DNA of 38,638 nt, from the NCBI GenBank assembly GCA_025360965.1, contig JANYBC010000095.1, forward strand, positions 1 to 38,638. The letters run 5' to 3'. The translations under genes and the position numbers were made by a program. This document shows positions 8,380 to 16,365 of this stretch, piece by piece (position 1 is the first letter of the stretch; each line of letters starts with the position of its first letter). Source of the DNA: Anaeromyxobacter sp. GTDB lineage: Bacteria > Myxococcota > Myxococcia > Myxococcales > Anaeromyxobacteraceae. Under the pieces are notes generated by a model that was not told where the DNA came from, did no database searches, and was given only the letters and a program-made list of their open reading frames with translations.

Positions 8380-10536
8380 GTGGGGAAGCGCTCCAGCCGG
8401 GCGGTCGCCGTCACCGCCGCCGCGCCGCTCTCGCCGGCCAAGGCCTGGGCCTTCCGGCTGGTCTCGGTGCTGGTGCTCCCGGTGCTGCTGGCCGGCCTGC
8501 TGGAGGGGGTGCTGCGGCTGGCCGGCGCCGGCTACCGCCCCGGCTTCACGGTGCCGTGCCGGGTGGAGGGGAGGTCGGCGTCCTGCGAGAACCCCGACTT
8601 CGGGCGCCGCTTCTTCCCGCCCGGGCTGGTTCGCAGCCCCAGCCCGATCGTCATCCCCGCGGAGAAGGGGGCGCGCACCTTCCGCGTCTTCATCCTCGGC
8701 GAGTCGGCGGCGCAGGGAGATCCGGAGCCGGCCTTCGGTGTCGGCCGCTTCCTCGAGGTGATGCTGGCCGAGCGCCACCCCGGCGTCCGCTTCGAGGTGA
8801 TCAACGCCGGCGTGGTGGCCATCAACTCTCACGTCATGCTCCCCATCGCCGAGGAGCTGGCCGGCAAGCAGGGTGACCTCTTCGTCTTCTACGCCGGGAA
8901 CAACGAGGTGGTCGGCCCGTTCGGCAGCGGCACCGTGCTGACCGCCCGTCCCGGGAGCCTGCCGCTCATCCGGCTGTCGGTGGCGCTCGGCGCCACCCGG
9001 CTCGGCCAGCTGGCGACCGGGCTGGGCCGGATGGTCACCACCCGCAGCGGGCCGGCGCGCTGGGGTGGGATGGAGATGTTCCTGGGGCAGCAGCTCCGCG
9101 CCGGGGACCCTGCCCTGGAGGCCGTCTACGGCGGCTTCGAGCGCAACCTGGCCGAGTCGATGGCGGCGGCGCGGGCCGGCGGGGCCCGGGTGGTGGTCAG
9201 CACCATGGGGACCCGGCTCCGTGACTTCGCCCCGCTCGCCTCGCTCCACCGGGAAGGGCTCACCGAGGAGCGACGCCGCGAGTGGGAGTCCCTTGTCGCG
9301 GAGGGCGACCTGCGCTCGGCGGAGGGGCGGAGGGCGGAGGCGCAGGCGGCCTGGCGTGCCGCCGAGCTGATCGACGGGGACTACGCCGCGCTCCAGTACC
9401 GGCTGGGACGGCTGTCGCTGGCGCAGGGCGACGACGCCGGGGCCCGGCTCCGCCTCGCCAAGGCCAGGGATCTCGACACGCTCCGCTTCCGGGCCGACGG
9501 CCGGATCGACGCCATCATCCGGCGCGTGGCCGGAGCCGCCGGGCCGGGCGTCCGGCTGGTGGACGGCGCCGCGGCGCTGGCCGAGGCCAGCCCCCACGGC
9601 CTGCCCGGGGACGAGCTCTTCCTCGAGCACGTCCACCTGGCGCCGGCGGGGAACCACCGGCTGGCCGCCGCCCTGCTCCCCGCCGTGGAGGAGGCACTGC
9701 CCGAAGGGCTGCGCACCGCGCCGGCAGGGCAGCCGCCCCCGTCGCTCGAGACCTGTGCGGCCAGGCTCGCCTTCACCGGCTTCGACCGCTACCGGCTGGC
9801 GAAGGAGGTGCTGGCCCGGCTGCAGCGGCCGCCGCTCTCCGGGCAGCCGGACCACGCCGCGCAGGTCCGGGCGCTGGAGCAGGAGCGGGCGCACGGCGCG
9901 GCCGAGTCGTTCGAGAGCTCCGATGCGACCTACCGGTCGGCGCTGGCCGCCCGCCCCGCAGATCCCTGGCTCCACCTCGGCTACGGCGTCCTCCTCGACA
10001 CGCGGGACGTCTACCTGGCGCGCCGGGGCGGGCCCGACGCCGGGCGCTCGATCCCACAGTACCGGCTGGCCCTGGAGGCCTGGCCCCAGGCGCTCGAGGC
10101 CCGCGTCCGCCTGGCCGAGGCCCTGCTGCGGCTGGGCCGGGCCGAGGAGGCCATCGCACAGTGCCGCCTGCTGCAGTCCTGGCGCCCGCGCTCCGGCCAG
10201 GGCTGGGTGACGATGGCCTGGGCGCTGCTGCGGCTGGAGCGGCACGGGGAGGTCCGGGAGGCGCTGCAGCGCGCCGCCCAGGTCGACCCGCCGGTCGCCG
10301 AGGTGGCGCGCCCCGAGTTGCTCATGCAGCTGGCCAGGGCGCTGGACCGCGGCGGACGGCGAGAGGAGGCCAGGCGGGGGCTGGCCGAGGCGATCGCCGC
10401 CTGGCGGGTCCGCCTGGCCGCAGAGCCCGGCTCACCCGAGGTGCTCCGGGGCCTGGCCGGGGCGCTGCGGGTGGCAGGCCAGGAGGCCGAGGCCGAGGCG
10501 CTCGAGGGGCGGGCCGGTCCGCCGCCGGCGCGCTGA
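8380..10536 (+). CDS. Membrane-anchored SGNH/GDSL hydrolase fused to TPR repeats
   Basis: A 718-residue protein with one N-terminal transmembrane helix (about residues 26-48), then an SGNH hydrolase domain, then TPR-type helical repeats. Family-variant catalytic blocks are visible: GESAAQG at 107-113 with nucleophile Ser109 (GDS in classical members), INAG at 141-144, YAGNNE at 171-176 in place of GxND, and EHVHLAPAGN near 416-425 with the catalytic His preceded by Glu rather than Asp. A TPR-like stretch of about 80 residues (roughly 310-380) interrupts the hydrolase between blocks III and V; further repeats fill about 510-715. It probably acts outside the cytoplasmic membrane as an esterase or deacylase. 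It occupies the position of SxtL, the GDSL enzyme linked to decarbamoylation in saxitoxin loci. GTG start, 10 bases after the preceding gene. Confidence 0.85.
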   Translation: MGKRSSRAVAVTAAAPLSPAKAWAFRLVSVLVLPVLLAGLLEGVLRLAGAGYRPGFTVPCRVEGRSASCENPDFGRRFFPPGLVRSPSPIVIPAEKGARTFRVFILGESAAQGDPEPAFGVGRFLEVMLAERHPGVRFEVINAGVVAINSHVMLPIAEELAGKQGDLFVFYAGNNEVVGPFGSGTVLTARPGSLPLIRLSVALGATRLGQLATGLGRMVTTRSGPARWGGMEMFLGQQLRAGDPALEAVYGGFERNLAESMAAARAGGARVVVSTMGTRLRDFAPLASLHREGLTEERRREWESLVAEGDLRSAEGRRAEAQAAWRAAELIDGDYAALQYRLGRLSLAQGDDAGARLRLAKARDLDTLRFRADGRIDAIIRRVAGAAGPGVRLVDGAAALAEASPHGLPGDELFLEHVHLAPAGNHRLAAALLPAVEEALPEGLRTAPAGQPPPSLETCAARLAFTGFDRYRLAKEVLARLQRPPLSGQPDHAAQVRALEQERAHGAAESFESSDATYRSALAARPADPWLHLGYGVLLDTRDVYLARRGGPDAGRSIPQYRLALEAWPQALEARVRLAEALLRLGRAEEAIAQCRLLQSWRPRSGQGWVTMAWALLRLERHGEVREALQRAAQVDPPVAEVARPELLMQLARALDRGGRREEARRGLAEAIAAWRVRLAAEPGSPEVLRGLAGALRVAGQEAEAEALEGRAGPPPAR

Positions 10537-10606
10537 CCGACGCAGCGTTCGGCCGGGTGGCCGGCCGCCGCGCCCGCATTGGCCGGTGGACAGGCCGGGA
10601 CGCGGC

Positions 10607-11152
10607 TCAGCCGCCGTCGGGGCTGTGAGGAATGGCCAGGTCGGGCTGCGACGGCAGGTTGAGGATCTCCTCCGGGCAGAGCTCGACGATGAAGTCGACG
10701 ATGTCGCGGATGGAGAGGATCCCGGCCAGCTCGCCCCGGCCGTCGAGCAGCGGCAGGTGACGGAAGCGCCCCACGCTCATCTTGTTGAGGGCGTAGGCGA
10801 CCGGGTCGGCCAGCCTGAGCGACTCCGGCTTCGGGGTCATGAACTTCTTGACCGGGGCGCTGGCCCAGCCCCGCGTCGCCATGGCCCGGATCACCAGGTC
10901 ACGCTCGGTGAAGATGCCGACCAGGGCGCGCCCCTTCTTCACGAGCACGGCGCCCACATTCTTCTTGCGCATCAGCTCGGCGGCGCGGGCCACCGTCGCG
11001 GTCGGGGCCACCGTCACCGCCGCGGTGCGCTTCAGCTCGCCGATGGAGGTCTCCAGCATCTCGCGGCCGACGTCGCGGTGCCGTCCCACCTCGGGGGAGG
11101 CCTCGTCGCCTTCGAGGACCTCGAGCTCGTCGTCGTCGTGTCCATGGATCAT
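10607..11152 (-). CDS. Tandem CBS-domain protein
   Basis: A 181-residue cytoplasmic protein made of two CBS domains. The first covers about residues 38-95 (VTVAPTATVARAAELM through GIFTERDL), the second about 105-160 (MTPKPESLRLADPVAYAL through GILSIRDIVD). CBS pairs bind adenine nucleotides and serve as regulatory modules; no enzymatic or transport domain is attached. The N-terminal 35 residues are acidic and His-rich (MIHGHDDDELE) and probably disordered. The ATG at 11152 has AGGAG five bases upstream. It is transcribed toward the SGNH hydrolase gene and divergently from the RAM-domain gene. Its target is not evident. Confidence 0.9.
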   Translation of the reverse strand: MIHGHDDDELEVLEGDEASPEVGRHRDVGREMLETSIGELKRTAAVTVAPTATVARAAELMRKKNVGAVLVKKGRALVGIFTERDLVIRAMATRGWASAPVKKFMTPKPESLRLADPVAYALNKMSVGRFRHLPLLDGRGELAGILSIRDIVDFIVELCPEEILNLPSQPDLAIPHSPDGG

Positions 11153-11337
11153 CGTCGTCTCCTGGTTCGACCGGGGTGGGAGGCCTGGTACCAGCCGGCC
11201 CGATCACCGCACTCCTGGTGCACGGGGGCAACTCCCCGCCGGGGTACAGGCGCCCGGGGGGCGTCCCGCAACCCTCCGCCCTCGCGCCGGTTTGTCGCAG
11301 CCGCGGTCGGCGCGCACCCCCGGCCCCGGCCCCGGGG

Positions 11338-11343
11338 TAGGAT
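11338..11343 (+). promoter_or_regulatory. Possible -10 element for the RAM-domain gene
   Basis: TAGGAT lies 40 bases before the ATG at 11384, within the otherwise featureless 231-base gap (11153-11383) between two divergent genes. The same hexamer occurs before the universal stress gene (25450-25455). No -35 match is visible, so this is a weak call. Confidence 0.22.
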
Positions 11344-11383
11344 GGCGGCGGCGCGGCGGCCGGCGCCGCGGGAGGTGCGTGAG

Positions 11384-11632
11384 ATGAAGGCAGCGTTCGT
11401 GCTGGTCAAGTGCGAGCCGGGCCGGCTCGGCGAGGTGGCCAACGCCATCGTCGAGCTGGACGGCGTCTCCGAGGTCCACTCCATCACCGGGGAGTACGAC
11501 CTGCTCGTGAAGCTCTACGCCGCCGACTACGACGCCTTCGCCGACCTGATCCCGGTCGGCCTGCAGCGCATCCCGGGAATCCGCCAGACCGACACCATGC
11601 TGGCCTTCCAGGCCTTCACGGCGGCGCGCTGA
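11384..11632 (+). CDS. Stand-alone Lrp/AsnC ligand-binding (RAM) domain protein
   Basis: An 82-residue protein that corresponds only to the ligand-sensing RAM domain of Lrp/AsnC regulators, with no helix-turn-helix. The pattern MKAAFVLVKCEPG, VSEVHSITGEYDLLVK and GIRQTDTMLAF gives the alpha-beta sandwich with the conserved TGEYD turn that lines the amino-acid pocket at the dimer interface. Such proteins bind amino acids and may oligomerise with full-length Lrp proteins. The ATG at 11384 has GGAGG eight bases upstream. It is a single gene, convergent with the permease gene that follows (16-base gap). Confidence 0.9.
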   Translation: MKAAFVLVKCEPGRLGEVANAIVELDGVSEVHSITGEYDLLVKLYAADYDAFADLIPVGLQRIPGIRQTDTMLAFQAFTAAR

Positions 11633-11648
11633 GACCGGCGGCGGGGCG

Positions 11649-12737
11649 CTAGATTCCTGCGCCCGGCTCGCGCCCCGGGGGCGGCTGGTCGTCGCGCTCC
11701 TCGACGTCGCGCTGCCAGATGCGGAGCGCGGCGATGAGGAAGGTGACCACCAGCGGCCCCAGCAGCACGCCGATCAGGCCGAAGGCGGCCACGCCGCCGA
11801 GCAGCGCCAGGAAGACGATGCCGATGGGGAGCGACATCCCCCCGCGCAGCAGGTAGGGGCGGGCCAGGGTGTCGACCATCGAGACCACACCGATGGCCCA
11901 GGCCAGCAGGAAGAGGGCGGCCACCCCATGCCCGGTGGCGTACTGGATCAGCGCCACCGCCAGCACCACCACCGTCCCGCCCACCGCCGGCACCAGCGCC
12001 ACCAGGAAGGTGACGGTGGTGAGGAAGAGCGGGCCCGGGGCGCCGGCCAGCAGGTAGCCGATGAGCGCCGCGCCGGCCTGGATCCCGGCCGTGGCCAGGG
12101 TGGCGACCAGCACCGAGACGGCGGTGCGGCGGAACTCGCCCACCAGCTCGCGGAACTGGCCGGGCGCGAGCGGGGCGTTGGCGTCGAGCCAGATGACCAG
12201 CTTGTGGCCGTCGACCAGGAAGAAGTAGAGAGCCACCAGCGAGACCGCCAGCTTGACGATGGCGCCGCCGGTGGCGGCGATGATGCCGCCCAGCGCCGTG
12301 AAGGCCTGGCCGCCCCCGGCCCCCACCATCCGCTCCAGCTCCGCCAGCAGCTGCGGCAGGGAGGTGGTGATCCGCCGTCCCAGCGGCTCGAGCCAGACCG
12401 GCAGGCGGGCCATCATGCCGGCGATCCCCTGCGACGCCAGCGCCTCGCGCAGCCACTGGACGCCCTCGACCGACTGGGCGGCGATGACGGTGAGCAGCGC
12501 CGCCACCGGGATGACCAGCGCCACGATCAAGGTCACCACCAGCAGCCCGGCGGCCAGCTCGCGGCGGCCCCGCAGCCGCGTCACCAGCCAGCTCATGGGA
12601 CCGCGCAGCGAGGCGGCCAGCACCGCCGCCACCAGCAAGGCGGTCCAGAAGGGCGAGACCAGCACCACGGTGAGCGCCACCGAGGTGACCACCAGGGCGA
12701 GCAGGAAGTTCCGCTGCAGCGAGGTCTTGTTGATCAT
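11649..12737 (-). CDS. AI-2E family (PerM/TqsA-like) membrane permease
   Basis: A 362-residue integral membrane protein of the AI-2 exporter superfamily. N-terminal helices span about residues 12-32 and 33-50, followed by a helix near 63-88, a long extramembrane segment (about 90-155), and five further helices between 155 and 340. The family signatures LYFFLVDGHKL, AGIQAGAALIGY, LVALVPAVGG and LRGGMSLPIGIVFLALLGG are present. Members export autoinducer-2, indole or act as ion antiporters; the substrate cannot be predicted here. The C-terminal tail is short and charged. It starts 22 bases after the flavoprotein gene on the same strand and is probably co-transcribed with it. Confidence 0.9.
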   Translation of the reverse strand: MINKTSLQRNFLLALVVTSVALTVVLVSPFWTALLVAAVLAASLRGPMSWLVTRLRGRRELAAGLLVVTLIVALVIPVAALLTVIAAQSVEGVQWLREALASQGIAGMMARLPVWLEPLGRRITTSLPQLLAELERMVGAGGGQAFTALGGIIAATGGAIVKLAVSLVALYFFLVDGHKLVIWLDANAPLAPGQFRELVGEFRRTAVSVLVATLATAGIQAGAALIGYLLAGAPGPLFLTTVTFLVALVPAVGGTVVVLAVALIQYATGHGVAALFLLAWAIGVVSMVDTLARPYLLRGGMSLPIGIVFLALLGGVAAFGLIGVLLGPLVVTFLIAALRIWQRDVEERDDQPPPGREPGAGI

Positions 12738-12759
12738 GGTCGGTGCCTGGGTCGCGGCA

Positions 12760-13467
12760 CTAGGAGTTCACGTGGACGTGCTCGGGCGAGGCCCCGGCCT
12801 CGGCCAGCGCGGCCCGGACGTCGGTCACCATCGGCGACATGCCACAGACGAAGGCGGTGGCCTGGGCCGGGCGGGCGCCGCCCCAGTCGAGGGCCCGGGC
12901 CGCCTCCTGCACCCGGCCGTGGACTCCGGGCCAGGCGTCGTCTTCGTGGGAGGGGCAGAGCACCACCCGCACGCCGCGCCGCTCCCAGCCGAGGTGCTCG
13001 GCGCGGTAGGCGAACTCGGCGCCGCGCCGCTGGCCGTAGAAGAGCACCACCCGGTCGACCTCGTCGCGCCGCGCCAGCAGTGCCTGGATCAGCGAGCGGA
13101 CCGGCGCGATGCCGGAGCCGGCGGCGAAGAGCAGCACGTCGCGCCCCAGGGCCGCCTCGATGGGGAAGCCGCGGCCGAAGGGGGGCGTCACCTGGAGCGA
13201 GGCGCCGGGCCGGGACGCCACCGTCACCGCGTCCCCGACCGGGCCGCCCCGCTTCACGAGCAGCTCGACGAGGCCGCCGGCCGCAGGTGCGGTCGCCAGG
13301 GCGAAGTAGGCCTCACCGGCCGCCACCTTCACCTTGAGCACCTGCCCCGGCCGCTGGTGGAGCGCCGCCACCGCCGGTGCCAGCTGGAGCCGCACCGCGC
13401 GCAGCGCGCCGGTCTCGTCCCAGGCGTCGGTGACGGTCGCGGCGTGGTGATCGGTGGGGCCGGCCAT
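12760..13467 (-). CDS. Small FNR-type FAD/NAD(P)-binding oxidoreductase
   Basis: A 235-residue protein with the two domains of ferredoxin-NADP reductase-like enzymes: a flavin-binding beta-barrel (about residues 10-100, with PGQVLKVKV and a VTPPFGRGF block) and a nucleotide-binding Rossmann domain (GRDVLLFAAGSGIAPVRSLIQ at about 110-130 and the C-terminal FVCGMSPMVTDV, the usual NAD(P) ribose pocket). There is no [2Fe-2S] domain. The flavin-binding RxYS motif of classical members is not obvious, so cofactor affinity is uncertain. I start at the ATG at 13467; an upstream in-frame TTG would add three residues. It lies 94 bases downstream of the 2-oxoacid:ferredoxin oxidoreductase genes on the same strand, so a link between reduced ferredoxin and NAD(P)H is conceivable but unproven. 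Confidence 0.82.
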   Translation of the reverse strand: MAGPTDHHAATVTDAWDETGALRAVRLQLAPAVAALHQRPGQVLKVKVAAGEAYFALATAPAAGGLVELLVKRGGPVGDAVTVASRPGASLQVTPPFGRGFPIEAALGRDVLLFAAGSGIAPVRSLIQALLARRDEVDRVVLFYGQRRGAEFAYRAEHLGWERRGVRVVLCPSHEDDAWPGVHGRVQEAARALDWGGARPAQATAFVCGMSPMVTDVRAALAEAGASPEHVHVNS

Positions 13468-13561
13468 TTCCGGCAAGGTACCACGGGGGTGCCCGGGGAC
13501 GACGGCGGAAGGCCCTGGCCTGCGGATGGCCGGGACGGCGGCGGACCCTGGACGCCGGGCC

Positions 13562-14995
13562 CTATCCCGCGGTCTGGGCCAGCGCCTCCTCGGCGGCGCG
13601 GCGGCCGCGGGCCAGCGCCTCCTCGTTGACGGTGAGCAGCTTCGGCTTCGACGCCAGCGCCTGGTGGACCGCGGCCACCAGGGTCTCGGGCGGGAAGAGC
13701 CCGGTGGCCGCCACCAGGGCGCCGAGGGCCACCACGTTCTTCACCATCTTCTGCCCCAGCTCGTGGGCGATGGCCGTGCAGGGCACCGGCACCGGGCGGA
13801 CTCCGGGCGGCAGCGACGGCGGCGCGGTGACCACGGTCGAGTCGTAGACCACCACGCCGCCGGGCAGCACCTCGGGGCCGAAGCGGGCCAGGCTGGGGGC
13901 GTTGAAGGCCACCAGCGCGTGCGGGTGTGGGGCGGCCGGCGAGAGCACCTCGCTCTCGGCGATGCGGACGTCGGCGTAGGAGGTGCCGCCCCGCGACTCG
14001 GGGCCGTAGCTAGGGATGTGGGTGGCGTCGAACCCCTCGTTGATGGCCGCCTTGGTGAGCAGCAGCGCCGCGGTCTGGGCGCCGTCGCCGCCGGCGCCGG
14101 CCAGCTTGAGGGCGATGTCCTCGCCGAAGGCGGTGACCGGGAAGCCCCGGCAGAAGCGCGCCACCGGCGCCGAGGTGGCGCCGATGACCCGCAGCAGCTC
14201 GGCCGGATCGTGGTTCGGCGGCGGCCAGGGCGGGAAGGGCGGCGCGGTCGGCTCCTTCTTCAGGCCGAGCGGGAAGACCGGGACCATCTTCTCGGCCACC
14301 CACCGCTCGGTCTCGGGCGGGGTGAGGCCGAGGTGGGTGGGGCACTCGGCCAGCACCTCGACGAAGGCGAAGCCGACCCGGTCGGCCTGCACCTGGAGCG
14401 CCCGCTTGATGGCCTTGCCGGCGCGGGCCCGCTGCTTGGCGTCGAAGAGCGCCACCCGCTCGACGTAGGCGGTGCCGTCGATCTGCGCCATCATCTCCGC
14501 CATCCGCAGCGGCGAGCCCATGTGGCGGTTGCGCCCCCCCGGGCTGGTGGAGGTCCGCTGCCCCATCAGCGAGGTCGGGGCCAGTTGGCCGCCGGTCATG
14601 CCGTAGATGGCGTTGTTGACGAAGATGACGGTGAAGGGGAGCCCGAGCTGGGCGGCGTGGATGATCTCGGCCAGGCCGATGGAGGCGAGATCGCCGTCGC
14701 CCTGGTAGCTGATGACGATGGCCTCGGGGTTGGCCAGCTTGTGGCCGATCCCGACCGCCGGGGCCCGGCCGTGAGCGGCCTGGGTGTTGCCGACGTCGAG
14801 GTAGTAGTGGAGGAAGACGCTGCAGCCAACCGGGGAGATCGCCACCACCCGGTCCTGCAGCCCGAGGTCGTCGATGGCCTCGCCGATCAGCTTGTGGACC
14901 AGCCCGTGCCCGCAGCCGGCGCAGTAGTGGGTACTGCGGGCCTTCAGCCCCCGGGCGTGGTCGTGCCGCTCGAACCGCTCGTAGAAGGTGCTCAC
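13562..14995 (-). CDS. korB: 2-oxoacid:ferredoxin oxidoreductase, fused beta (TPP) and gamma subunits
   Basis: A 477-residue fusion. Residues 1-270 are the thiamine-pyrophosphate beta subunit: HYCAGCGHG with Cys25/Cys28, SPVGCSVF with Cys58, and the TPP motif YQGDGDLASIG through FVNNAIYGMTGGQ at 98-136. Residues about 300-470 are the gamma subunit: FGEDIALKLAGAGGDGAQTA, SYGPESRGGTSYADVRI and VAFNAPSLARFGPEV, with a proline-rich linker between them. With the alpha subunit it oxidatively decarboxylates a 2-oxoacid to acyl-CoA and reduces ferredoxin. The true start is the GTG at 14995, giving a GTGA overlap with the upstream gene; the frame stays open much further upstream but only as a shadow. 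2-Oxoglutarate is my preferred substrate given the sdh neighbours; branched-chain 2-oxoacids (VOR type) are an alternative. Confidence 0.87.
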   Translation of the reverse strand: MSTFYERFERHDHARGLKARSTHYCAGCGHGLVHKLIGEAIDDLGLQDRVVAISPVGCSVFLHYYLDVGNTQAAHGRAPAVGIGHKLANPEAIVISYQGDGDLASIGLAEIIHAAQLGLPFTVIFVNNAIYGMTGGQLAPTSLMGQRTSTSPGGRNRHMGSPLRMAEMMAQIDGTAYVERVALFDAKQRARAGKAIKRALQVQADRVGFAFVEVLAECPTHLGLTPPETERWVAEKMVPVFPLGLKKEPTAPPFPPWPPPNHDPAELLRVIGATSAPVARFCRGFPVTAFGEDIALKLAGAGGDGAQTAALLLTKAAINEGFDATHIPSYGPESRGGTSYADVRIAESEVLSPAAPHPHALVAFNAPSLARFGPEVLPGGVVVYDSTVVTAPPSLPPGVRPVPVPCTAIAHELGQKMVKNVVALGALVAATGLFPPETLVAAVHQALASKPKLLTVNEEALARGRRAAEEALAQTAG

Positions 14996-16365
14996 GCCAG
15001 GGCCCTCCGCTTCACCGCGGCGCGCACGGCGTCGACGATCTCGCGCTGGGAGGGGAGCACGCCGCCCATGCGGCGCAGGTGCCGCAGCTCGATCCCCTCG
15101 CCCACCCCGGCGTGGGAGAGGGCCAGCCGCAGCTCGTCCTCCAGCTGCCCGTCGCTGGCCTCCACCACCACGATCTGCCGGACCTCGCGGAGCAGCGGCT
15201 TGAGCGCCTTGATGGGGAAGGGCCAGAGCGTCTGGGGGCGGAAGAGGCCGGCGGCGATCCCCTCGTCGCGCAGCGCTCGCACCGCCCCCTTGGCCATGCG
15301 GGCCGGGGTGTTGCAGGCCACCAGCAGCACGTCGGCGTCCTGGCAGCGGTAGAGGTCGGCGCGCTGCTCGGCCTTGATCATCATGAGGTATTTGGCCTGC
15401 AGGTGGCGGTTGTGGGCCTCGAGGTCGGCCTCGGCCAGGTGGAACGAGTTGATGAGGTTGCCGCGGTGGGCGGCGTCGCCGTGGACCGACCAGGCCGGGA
15501 GGCCGGGCTTCACGGCGGCCGGCGGCAGGAGCACCTTGCCGGTCATCTGGCCGAGGTAGCCGTCGGCGGCGATCATCACCGGGTTGCGGTACTCGAAGGC
15601 CAGCGCGAAGGCGAGCTGCGTGAAGTCGAGCATCTCCTGCGGCGTGGCCGGGGCCAGCACGATGGCGTGGGTGCCGCCGTGGCCGAGGCCGCGGCAGAGC
15701 AGCTTGATGTCCGACTGCTCCGGGCCGATGCCGCCGAGCCCCGGGCCCCCGCGCATGACGTCGACGATCACCCCCGGGACTTCGGCGCCGATCATGTAGC
15801 TCACCCCCTCGAGCATCAGGCTCAAGCCGGGCGAGGAGGTGAAGGTCATGCTGGGGAGGCCGGCGCCGCCGCAGCCGTACATCATGTTGACCGCCGCCAC
15901 CTCGCTCACCGCCTGCACGAAGTGGCCGTCGAGCTGGGGCAGCAGCCGGGCCATCAGCTCGGCCCCTTCGGTGGAGGGCGTGATGGGGTAGCCGAAGAAG
16001 TGGCGGCAACCGGCCAGCAGCGCGCCGATGGCCGAGGCGTGGGCGCCCTTCAAGATGAGCGGCTTCCCCTCGCCGAGCGGCTGCCGCTCGGGCGCGAGAT
16101 CCGCCGGCACCGCCCGCGGACGCGGCGGCGTGGGGTCGGGCACCCGCAGGCCCCAGGGCTCCGGGCAGGCGTCGACGCAGAGCCCGCAGCCGTTGCACTC
16201 GTCGAGGTGGAGCGCGACCGGCATCAGTCCGGTCAGCGGGTTGATCTCCTGCCCCGGCGCGATGCAGCCGTGGACGCAGGCCTCGACGCAGCGGTTGCAG
16301 CCCTTGCAGTACTCCGGTTCGAGCCCCGGCTGTGGTCTCTTCGAGACCTTCGACACCGTCGCCAT
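14992..16365 (-). CDS. korA: 2-oxoacid:ferredoxin oxidoreductase alpha subunit with N-terminal ferredoxin domain
   Basis: A 457-residue protein. The N-terminal 80 residues form a 2x[4Fe-4S] ferredoxin-like module ([15 protein letters not shown] and [12 protein letters not shown]), the equivalent of the separate delta subunit in four-subunit enzymes. The remainder is the alpha subunit: [55 protein letters not shown] (the CoA/TPP-domain signature loop) and [19 protein letters not shown]. The ATG at 16365 has GGGGAGG six bases upstream; an in-frame extension of 87 residues is not protein-like. It is coupled to the beta/gamma gene by a four-base overlap and transcribed divergently from sdhC. The alpha sequence is as close to VorB annotations as to KorA, so the substrate assignment is tentative, but the enzyme class is secure. 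Confidence 0.87.
   Translation of the reverse strand: MATVSKVSKRPQPGLEPEYCKGCNRCVEACVHGCIAPGQEINPLTGLMPVALHLDECNGCGLCVDACPEPWGLRVPDPTPPRPRAVPADLAPERQPLGEGKPLILKGAHASAIGALLAGCRHFFGYPITPSTEGAELMARLLPQLDGHFVQAVSEVAAVNMMYGCGGAGLPSMTFTSSPGLSLMLEGVSYMIGAEVPGVIVDVMRGGPGLGGIGPEQSDIKLLCRGLGHGGTHAIVLAPATPQEMLDFTQLAFALAFEYRNPVMIAADGYLGQMTGKVLLPPAAVKPGLPAWSVHGDAAHRGNLINSFHLAEADLEAHNRHLQAKYLMMIKAEQRADLYRCQDADVLLVACNTPARMAKGAVRALRDEGIAAGLFRPQTLWPFPIKALKPLLREVRQIVVVEASDGQLEDELRLALSHAGVGEGIELRHLRRMGGVLPSQREIVDAVRAAVKRRALA

Noticed and set aside
5943-10536. Interpretation of the cassette as part of a saxitoxin-type biosynthetic cluster.
   Set aside because: Only the I-J-K-L-like genes are present; no sxtA-like synthase, amidinotransferase, oxygenases or export genes are in the window, and housekeeping genes flank both sides.
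10550-10563. CGGCC and GGCCG hairpin after the SGNH hydrolase gene as a terminator.
   Set aside because: Five-pair stem of common GC dinucleotides without a T-tract; too weak to list.
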